From positions 1,427 through 6,453 of the forward strand of contig JAOZUP010000240.1 in NCBI GenBank assembly GCA_029938595.1: a stretch of 5,027 nucleotides of DNA, in the 5' to 3' direction. The translations under genes and the position numbers were made by a program. This DNA is from Thermoanaerobaculales bacterium (lineage in GTDB: Bacteria; Acidobacteriota; Thermoanaerobaculia; Thermoanaerobaculales; Sulfomarinibacteraceae). The notes below the pieces were generated by a model that saw only the letters and a list, made by a program, of their open reading frames with translations, was not told where the DNA came from and did no database searches. Within the stretch, counting starts at the first letter, position 1, and each line of letters begins with the position of its first letter. Positions 1 through 3,744 of the stretch are shown here, piece by piece.

Positions 1-177
1 GCGTCGTGTCGTGAAGATGTCTCCGTATATCGGCTCCGAGCATGTTGAATCCCTTGGCTCCAGCTTACTCCGGAGCGAGCGCTTTGCGGGTCACTGATGC
101 GGGTGCCGGGCCTAGCTGTTTCGATGGTCTTTTTCTTTTCTCGTGGTTCACGACGAAAGCCCTCTGACCTTGCCCGC

Positions 178-212
178 CAGAAATGCCGAGCTGGAGCTCG
201 GCGGTCCCAGGG
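178..212 (+). repeat. Palindromic intergenic repeat, copy 1
   Basis: The core GCCGAGCTGGAGCTCGGC (185-202) is a perfect 8-bp inverted repeat around a GG centre. It is flanked by CAGAAAT on the left and GGTCCCAGGG on the right. The whole 35-base unit is identical to copy 3 at 2713-2747. All four copies in the window are intergenic and in the same orientation. The form recalls REP-type elements. From memory, very similar sequence recurs between genes in planctomycete genomes, but this was not searched. No transposase is present nearby. Confidence 0.85.
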
Positions 213-244
213 CCTTCCCGGTTATTGTCTGCGTCACCTGGACT

Positions 245-268
245 TCGAGCTGGAGCTCGGCGGTCCCA
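245..268 (+). repeat. Palindromic intergenic repeat, copy 2 (diverged left flank)
   Basis: This copy retains CGAGCTGGAGCTCGGCGGTCCCA (246-268 in full), so the stem is CGAGCT/AGCTCG around GG, with one extra possible T-G wobble pair (245/260). It lies only 32 bases after copy 1 in the same orientation. The left flank (GACTT instead of AAATGC) and the right flank after CCCA differ from copies 1 and 3, so only the core and right arm are conserved. Confidence 0.75.
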
Positions 269-366
269 CTTCGGCCTCCTGGCACGGTGGTACACTGACG
301 GCCAGTTCATTCTTTGGCGCAGAAAAACGAAGCTCCCGGTCCCACGCCGGGACTGCGATGGAACAT

Positions 367-372
367 GGAGGG
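367..372 (+). promoter_or_regulatory. Ribosome binding site deciding the serpin start
   Basis: GGAGGG lies 7 bases before ATG at 380. The in-frame ATG at 365 and the TTG at 314 would extend the protein by 5 or 22 residues, but neither has a comparable Shine-Dalgarno sequence, and the extra residues (rich in G, P and charged residues) match no serpin feature. I therefore place the start at 380. Confidence 0.7.
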
Positions 373-379
373 CGACGAG

Positions 380-1876
380 ATGTTCGTTCAGGCGAACAAC
401 GAGTTTGCGATCGACCTGTATCACCAGCTGGCTAGGGAAAACGGCGGCGTTAATCTGTTCTTCTCGCCCTATTCGATGTTCAACGTTCTGGCTATGGCCG
501 CTGAAGGGGCCCGCGGCGTCACCGCCGAGGAGATGGGTGCGGTCCTCCGCTTTCCAAATGGGCTCCACCGGAGCGACCAGGACGTTACAAAAACCCCATG
601 GGATCTGGGACCGCTACACGCCGGCATCTCAGGGTTCAACTCCTGGATTCGCGGCGGCGATGAGGGAAATGACACCGAAATTCGCGCGCAGATTAAACAG
701 ACCCGGATGAGGCTGTATGACATCGGCAAGCGGGCCAAAGAGCTGGAACGGCAAGGAACACGGCAGGAACAGAACGAGGTTGCCGAAGAGGCACGAAAGG
801 TGGAAGCCGAGTTCAGATGCCTTCTGGCTCAGGCGGATCCAAACGAAATCCGGGTCGCCAACGCCCTCTGGGGTGAGAAGACCTGCCCCTTCCGCAAGAA
901 GTACGTCGAGACGATCGAAGAGCACTACCAGACGGGCGGCGTATTCCCCGTCGATTTCAAGCTGAACGCCGAGGGCGCGCGCCAACGGATCAACGACTGG
1001 GTAGAGGGACAGACGAACCACCGCATCACGAATCTCATCCCGCCAGGTCTACTTGATGATTTGACAAGGCTGATCCTCACGAACGCGATCTACTTCAAAG
1101 GCGAGTGGCTCGAGCCCTTCGACGAAGCCATGACCAGGCCACTGGACTTCACGCAACCAGACCGGTCGGCTCGCGAGGTCCAGATGATGATCGCCCGGTA
1201 CATCGAGTCGGCCTGCTACGCCGCCTTCAACGCTGACGGTTCATTCTTCAACACCCCACAGGAGGTCACCTACAAGTCTTTGGTCGAATCTCTAATGGCC
1301 GACCTCGAAGAACCCGTCGGCGCTCCCAAGTACCCTGATGCCAACGGTTTCGCGATGCTGGAGCTGCCGTACAAGGGCCGCCGCCTTTCGATGGTGCTGA
1401 TCGCCCCCAATCGCTATGACGGTTTGGCCGTAATCGAGCAGAGCCTCTCCGCTGAGACCCTGAACAGGTGGATCAAGCAACGGAAGTGGCGGAACGTGCA
1501 CGTGTTTCTTCCCAGGTTCAAACTCGATGTCGGCTATCGGATGACAGGGGCGCTTCAGGAGTTGGGGATGATGCGGGCCTTCATGAACCCGCTCGAAGAC
1601 GGTGGCGCCCAGTTCGCAGGCATGACCACGTCCCGTGAGCCTGACGATCAGCTGTACATTTCGGAAGTCTGCCACAAGGCCTTTGTGGATGTGAATGAGA
1701 AGGGAACGGAGGCTGCCGCCGCGACGGACGTGATTATGTTGGGTGCGACTGGGATTGACCCACCCACCGTTCCATTCACGCCGACGTTCAAGGCCGACAG
1801 GCCGTTCATTTTCATCATCCGCGACACATCCGAAGGCACCATCCTTTTTATGGGAAGAGTGACGCGGCCGGGGTAG
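380..1876 (+). CDS. Serpin family protease inhibitor
   Basis: This is a 498-residue serpin, a suicide inhibitor that traps a target serine or cysteine protease by inserting its cleaved reactive loop into its own beta sheet. Visible family marks: NLFFSPYSMF near residues 25-34 with the shutter serines S29 and S32; LTNAIYFKGEWLEPF (233-247) with N235 and W243; ELPYKGRRLSMVLIAP (328-343); and H432 in SEVCHKAF. The hinge EKGTEAAAAT (440-449) has small residues at P15-P9, as in inhibitory serpins. Counting 17 residues from E440 puts P1 at about A456 and P1' at T457, but the loop after it is about 8 residues longer than in antitrypsin, so P1 is uncertain. Typical serpins have 370-400 residues; the excess comes from a charged helical insertion at about 88-150 and a second at about 280-320. 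I see no signal peptide, so it may act in the cytoplasm. The fold is certain; the target protease is unknown. Confidence 0.96.
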   Translation: MFVQANNEFAIDLYHQLARENGGVNLFFSPYSMFNVLAMAAEGARGVTAEEMGAVLRFPNGLHRSDQDVTKTPWDLGPLHAGISGFNSWIRGGDEGNDTEIRAQIKQTRMRLYDIGKRAKELERQGTRQEQNEVAEEARKVEAEFRCLLAQADPNEIRVANALWGEKTCPFRKKYVETIEEHYQTGGVFPVDFKLNAEGARQRINDWVEGQTNHRITNLIPPGLLDDLTRLILTNAIYFKGEWLEPFDEAMTRPLDFTQPDRSAREVQMMIARYIESACYAAFNADGSFFNTPQEVTYKSLVESLMADLEEPVGAPKYPDANGFAMLELPYKGRRLSMVLIAPNRYDGLAVIEQSLSAETLNRWIKQRKWRNVHVFLPRFKLDVGYRMTGALQELGMMRAFMNPLEDGGAQFAGMTTSREPDDQLYISEVCHKAFVDVNEKGTEAAAATDVIMLGATGIDPPTVPFTPTFKADRPFIFIIRDTSEGTILFMGRVTRPG

Positions 1877-2013
1877 TCGCAGGAGGGCGGCACTCAAAAA
1901 CAGCGAAGCAAAAGGTCGCATAACATCGAATGCCGGGCACGTCCGCAGTCCGGCACGTGACGACAGGATGGCTCGCAGCCGTTCAAGCGATCGGAAAGGA
2001 CCTCGTCGAAGTC

Positions 2014-2676
2014 ATGCGGCTCATCGCGTTGGCAGATGTTCACGGGTACCACGAGGTCTACGACTGGCTCGTCGACTTGGTGGACGCTGAAGACTCGGAC
2101 GCCGTTGTATTGGCTGGAGACCTGCTGGGTTGGGGAGGCGACTCCGACACGGTTGAAGAGGCGCAAGCCGCCGATCGCCTTCAGGTTCTCCACCGGTTGT
2201 CCGAGATTAAGCGTCCTATCTTCTATGTCATGGGGAACGATGACTGGATCGAACTGGATGCTCCTCATCCGTCGCATCAGTCGGTTCACGGAAAGCGCAT
2301 CAACCTTGGCAACTTCAACTTCGTCGGTTATCAGCACACGCTGCCGTTCATGGGAGGAGTTCACGAGAAGTCGGAGCACGAGATCGAAAAAGACCTGGCT
2401 CTGCTGGAGGCTGAAATCGACAGCACGACAGTATTGGTGACTCACGGCCCCGCCTACGGAATTCTCGACAAGGTCCACAGCGGCCAGCACGTAGGCTCGA
2501 CATCTCTTCGAGATTTCGTTCAACGCACCGCTCCAAGAATTCACATTCACGGCCACATTCATCGAGAATTCGGCCGTGCCGGACGCCACTTCAACGTCTC
2601 CTCCGCTGGGAGGAAGCGCGCCATGGTCATCGACCTTCTCACCATGGAACACAGGGTGATCGAGGGGGCGGGGTGA
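2014..2676 (+). CDS. Calcineurin-like metallophosphoesterase (Icc-related type)
   Basis: This is a 220-residue phosphoesterase with the full set of metal-binding motifs in order: DVHG (D8, H10), GDLLG (D36), GNDD (N75), VTHGP (H144) and HGHIHR (H181, H183). These normally hold two divalent metal ions and hydrolyse phosphoester bonds. The GNDD motif in place of GNHD, the SEHEIEKDL stretch (120-128), and the LVTHGPAYGILD ... HVGSTSLRDFV segment match my memory of the COG2129 Icc-related predicted phosphoesterases, whose substrate is generally unknown. I chose ATG at 2014 because family members begin directly with the strand MRLIALADVHG. An in-frame ATG at 1930 would add 28 residues of no family character. 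The ribosome binding site for 2014 is only fair (AAGGA at 1996-2000, 13 bases away). The gene follows the serpin on the same strand by 137 bases with no clear terminator; a 6-bp inverted repeat (TGCCGG 1931-1936, CCGGCA 1950-1955) has no T tract. Co-transcription is possible. Confidence 0.9.
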   Translation: MRLIALADVHGYHEVYDWLVDLVDAEDSDAVVLAGDLLGWGGDSDTVEEAQAADRLQVLHRLSEIKRPIFYVMGNDDWIELDAPHPSHQSVHGKRINLGNFNFVGYQHTLPFMGGVHEKSEHEIEKDLALLEAEIDSTTVLVTHGPAYGILDKVHSGQHVGSTSLRDFVQRTAPRIHIHGHIHREFGRAGRHFNVSSAGRKRAMVIDLLTMEHRVIEGAG

Positions 2677-2712
2677 CGATGCGTTGAGGGTGGGAGTCGT
2701 GACGGGTCAGGT

Positions 2713-2747
2713 CAGAAATGCCGAGCTGGAGCTCGGCGGTCCCAGGG
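2713..2747 (+). repeat. Palindromic intergenic repeat, copy 3
   Basis: This 35-base unit is identical to copy 1 (178-212), with the perfect 8-bp inverted repeat at 2720-2737. It lies in the 133-base gap between the convergent phosphoesterase and toxin genes. The stem has no T run after it on either strand, so it does not look like a standard intrinsic terminator for either gene. Confidence 0.88.
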
Positions 2748-2780
2748 TCGGCGGTCCCGGGGTCGGTTTTCGAGGGTCGG
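2733..2780 (+). repeat. Short tandem duplication of the repeat's right arm
   Basis: TCGGCGGTCCCAGGG (2733-2747, the right part of copy 3) is followed directly by TCGGCGGTCCCGGGG (2748-2762), differing at one base. A decayed third unit, TCGGTTTTCGAGGG, follows at 2763-2776. As a result GGGTCGG recurs at 2745, 2760 and 2774. This looks like replication slippage within the repeat. None of the other three copies in the window carries it. Confidence 0.75.
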
Positions 2781-2809
2781 CATCTTCGCCCACGATGAGT
2801 GGCGGATCC

Positions 2810-3076
2810 TCACTCGTAATGTGTCCACATGCGGAGGATCTTCACCGTACGGTCGTCCTTCAACACCTGATAGACCAGCCGGTGCTGGATGTTGATTCGT
2901 CTCGAGTAGGCGCCGACGAGGTCGCCAACCAGCTTTTCGAATGGCGGTGGCGATTGGAACGGGTCCTCAGCGACGATGTCGAGGAGCACCTGCGCTTTGT
3001 CGCGAAGACCGGTTGCCGCGACTTTCTTCGCGTCTTTCTGGGCTCGCTTGGTGAAGACGAGCCGCCAGCAGCTCAC
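2810..3076 (-). CDS. yoeB: YoeB/Txe family toxin (ribosome-dependent mRNA endonuclease)
   Basis: This is an 88-residue RelE-superfamily toxin of the Txe/YoeB type. Known members cut mRNA in the ribosomal A site and are held inactive by the partner antitoxin. Visible marks: FTKRAQKDAKKV near the N-terminus, DPFQSPPPFEKLVGDL (38-53), GAYSRRINIQHRLVYQV (55-71) and the C-terminal RMWTHYE. E47, R66 and H86 line up with the catalytic E46, R65 and H83 of E. coli YoeB, so the enzyme looks intact. I start it at GTG 3076, because GTGA there overlaps the antitoxin stop TGA (4-base overlap), the usual translational coupling in such pairs. A TTG at 3079 would add one residue. It has no promoter of its own and is convergent with the phosphoesterase gene. 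Confidence 0.95.
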   Translation of the reverse strand: MSCWRLVFTKRAQKDAKKVAATGLRDKAQVLLDIVAEDPFQSPPPFEKLVGDLVGAYSRRINIQHRLVYQVLKDDRTVKILRMWTHYE

Positions 3077-3315
3077 CAACCGGGCTCCTCACTGCACTCA
3101 TCGATGGGCTCGGCCATACCTTCGCGGATCGACTCCCTCATCCCAGGAATCGAGAGCAGGTGGAGCGTTTCCTGGATCGCCCGCCAATCGTCTTCGGAGA
3201 TGAGGACGACGCTGCCTCGCTTACCGGTGATCAGTATGGGTTCGCTCTCTTCACGTGCCTGATCCACGAGCTTGTACAGCCTGGCCCGAGCGTCGGTGAC
3301 GGAGATCGTCGTCAT
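3073..3315 (-). CDS. yefM: YefM/Phd family antitoxin
   Basis: This is an 80-residue antitoxin and autorepressor paired with the YoeB toxin. The N-terminal half MTTISVTDARARLYKLVDQA is the usual DNA-binding and dimerisation region of the Phd/YefM fold. PILITGKRGSVVLISEDDW (26-44) is the family signature, and the acidic tail after about residue 55 is the part expected to wrap the toxin. The start at ATG 3315 has a strong Shine-Dalgarno GGAGGTGA (complement of 3318-3325) with 5 bases between GGAGG and the ATG. The frame stays open upstream to 3468, but that extension translates the palindromic repeat at 3384-3418 and is not protein. It is first in the operon, with the toxin overlapping by 4 bases. 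A clear promoter and operator lie directly upstream. Confidence 0.95.
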   Translation of the reverse strand: MTTISVTDARARLYKLVDQAREESEPILITGKRGSVVLISEDDWRAIQETLHLLSIPGMRESIREGMAEPIDECSEEPGW

Positions 3316-3331
3316 GCTCACCTCCACCGAT

Positions 3332-3360
3332 AACGTACGGCATTCCGTACGTAATGTCAA
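3332..3360 (-). promoter_or_regulatory. Promoter of the toxin-antitoxin operon
   Basis: Reading on the minus strand, a perfect -35 box TTGACA (complement of 3355-3360) is followed by a 17-base spacer and a weaker -10 box TACGTT (complement of 3332-3337). Transcription would begin near 3325, almost exactly where the GGAGG ribosome binding site begins, so the leader would be only about 10 bases. The weak -10 inside the operator suits a promoter that is strong when free and easily blocked by the repressor. Confidence 0.75.
3333..3352. promoter_or_regulatory. Operator: perfect inverted repeat, predicted YefM/YoeB binding site
   Basis: ACGTACGGCATTCCGTACGT is a perfect 8-bp inverted repeat with a CATT spacer. 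Each arm contains the 6-bp palindrome CGTACG (3334-3339 and 3346-3351), with centres 12 bp apart, just over one helical turn. It covers most of the -10 box and the spacer. In E. coli yefM-yoeB, as I recall, the repressor binds paired TGTACA cores spaced 12 bp centre to centre; the GTAC centre and the spacing match here. Binding would occlude RNA polymerase. Confidence 0.8.
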
Positions 3361-3383
3361 GAAAGGTTTTTCGACTGGTGCGC

Positions 3384-3418
3384 GAGAACTGCCGAGCTGG
3401 AGCTCGGCGGTCCCAGGG
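3384..3418 (+). repeat. Palindromic intergenic repeat, copy 4
   Basis: The core palindrome is at 3391-3408 and the right arm GGTCCCAGGG follows. Only two bases of the left flank differ from copies 1 and 3 (GAGAACT for CAGAAAT). It lies about 70 bases upstream of the antitoxin start and forms a direct-repeat pair with copy 3, so the two copies bracket the toxin-antitoxin operon and its promoter. Confidence 0.85.
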
Positions 3419-3475
3419 GTTAGGATTTCTGGATGGTATTCCTGGGCACGGCATCTTGCCATCCTCACTATGAAA

Positions 3476-3516
3476 CCCGGTGAGACGACCGGGCTAACAG
3501 CTCCTCTGCAGGAGCT
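3476..3516. other. Two tandem hairpins of unknown role
   Basis: First hairpin: CCCGGT (3476-3481) pairs with ACCGGG (3488-3493) around a GAGACG loop. Five bases later AGCTCCT (3499-3505) pairs with AGGAGCT (3510-3516) around a CTGC loop. Both stems are perfect. They sit 17 bases before the terminator-like hairpin at 3534-3563, so on the + strand the three could form a small structured transcript. They could equally be pieces of dispersed palindromic repeats like the four named copies. Confidence 0.55.
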
Positions 3517-3533
3517 CCGATATTTCCTGCCAG

Positions 3534-3569
3534 CCGAGAACTCGTCCGCGCTAGCGGTCTTGGTTTTTT
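3534..3569 (+). terminator. Possible rho-independent terminator
   Basis: CCGAGA (3534-3539) pairs with TCTTGG (3558-3563, one G-U), and inside it CCGC (3546-3549) pairs with GCGG (3554-3557) around a GCTA loop. A 6-base bulge lies on the left side. The stem runs directly into TTTTTT (3564-3569). The T run abutting the stem is what an intrinsic terminator needs; the large bulge weakens the case. No gene precedes it on the + strand, so it would end either an unannotated small RNA or read-through antisense to the toxin-antitoxin operon. Confidence 0.4.
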
Positions 3570-3690
3570 CGCCCGCCGTAAATCAGATAGCCATCACCCG
3601 TCCCCTCACCGGTCAGCTTGGACCAGTAGCCGAGGCATTTAAACGTCGCGGAGCAGATCGCGAAACGGACCCCGTCAGCAGAAGACGAAT

Positions 3691-3696
3691 TATGAT
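3691..3696 (+). promoter_or_regulatory. Possible -10 box of the DUF6880-like gene
   Basis: TATGAT matches the -10 consensus at 5 of 6 positions and lies 48 bases before the start codon at 3745. I find no good -35 box at 16-18 bases upstream, so this is only a weak candidate. Confidence 0.25.
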
Positions 3697-3730
3697 GGCA
3701 CGGCAATACGATGGACGGCCAAGCGCCGAC

Positions 3731-3736
3731 AGGAGG
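3731..3736 (+). promoter_or_regulatory. Ribosome binding site of the DUF6880-like gene
   Basis: AGGAGG lies 8 bases before ATG at 3745. It is an excellent Shine-Dalgarno sequence at optimal spacing and fixes the start of a gene that is cut off at its other end. Confidence 0.8.
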
Positions 3737-3744
3737 TCGACGGG

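Larger units (their letters stand above)
1..379. other. Intergenic region upstream of the serpin gene
   Basis: I see no convincing gene in this stretch. The open frames here change character when they cross the palindromic repeats at 178-212 and 245-268, lack ribosome binding sites, or are fragments, so they look like chance frames. Visible content: a CTCCGGAG palindrome at 68-75, a T-rich run near 129-138, the two repeat copies, and a small possible hairpin GTCCC-ACGCC-GGGAC at 339-353 just before the serpin ribosome binding site. The serpin promoter should lie here, but I could not find a pair of boxes I trust; TACACT at 291-296 is the best -10-like hexamer and has no good -35 partner. Confidence 0.6.
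3316..3744. other. Gene-free, structure-rich intergenic region between the divergent operons
   Basis: This 429-base gap separates the leftward toxin-antitoxin operon from the rightward DUF6880-like gene. It holds, in order, the toxin-antitoxin promoter and operator, the fourth palindromic repeat, two tandem hairpins, a terminator-like hairpin with six Ts, a short minus-strand open stretch ending at 3551 that reads like a protein tail, and a possible -10 box plus ribosome binding site for the gene at 3745. I see no gene here that I would call. Confidence 0.6.

Noticed and set aside
280..296. Sigma-54-like sequence TGGCACG followed by TACACT upstream of the serpin
   Set aside because: The -24 element looks good, but the essential GC of the -12 element is absent at the required distance.
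314..379. TTG start giving a 520-residue serpin
   Set aside because: No ribosome binding site, a rare start codon, and the extra residues have no signal peptide or serpin feature; ATG 380 has GGAGGG at 7 bases.
65..568. 167-residue minus-strand open frame across the serpin start
   Set aside because: It reads through both repeat copies and antisense to the well-supported serpin, and has no ribosome binding site.
1894..2652. 252-residue minus-strand open frame
   Set aside because: It is a shadow of the phosphoesterase, whose five metal-binding motifs are all on the + strand.
2720..2737. Repeat hairpin as a shared terminator for the convergent phosphoesterase and toxin genes
   Set aside because: There is no T run on either side, and identical hairpins occur upstream of genes elsewhere in the window.
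178..3418. Repeats as a CRISPR array
   Set aside because: Only four copies with kilobase-scale, gene-containing spacing and no cas genes.
3316..3468. Upstream extension of the antitoxin frame to give a 131-residue protein
   Set aside because: The extra N-terminal residues are a translation of the palindromic repeat and the promoter-operator; the strong Shine-Dalgarno sequence and family length fix the start at 3315.
3419..3498. GTTAGG ... GCTAAC resembling integron attC ends, 80 bases apart
   Set aside because: In attC the order is RYYYAAC then GTTRRRY; here it is reversed, the heptamers do not fit fully, and there is no integrase or cassette array.
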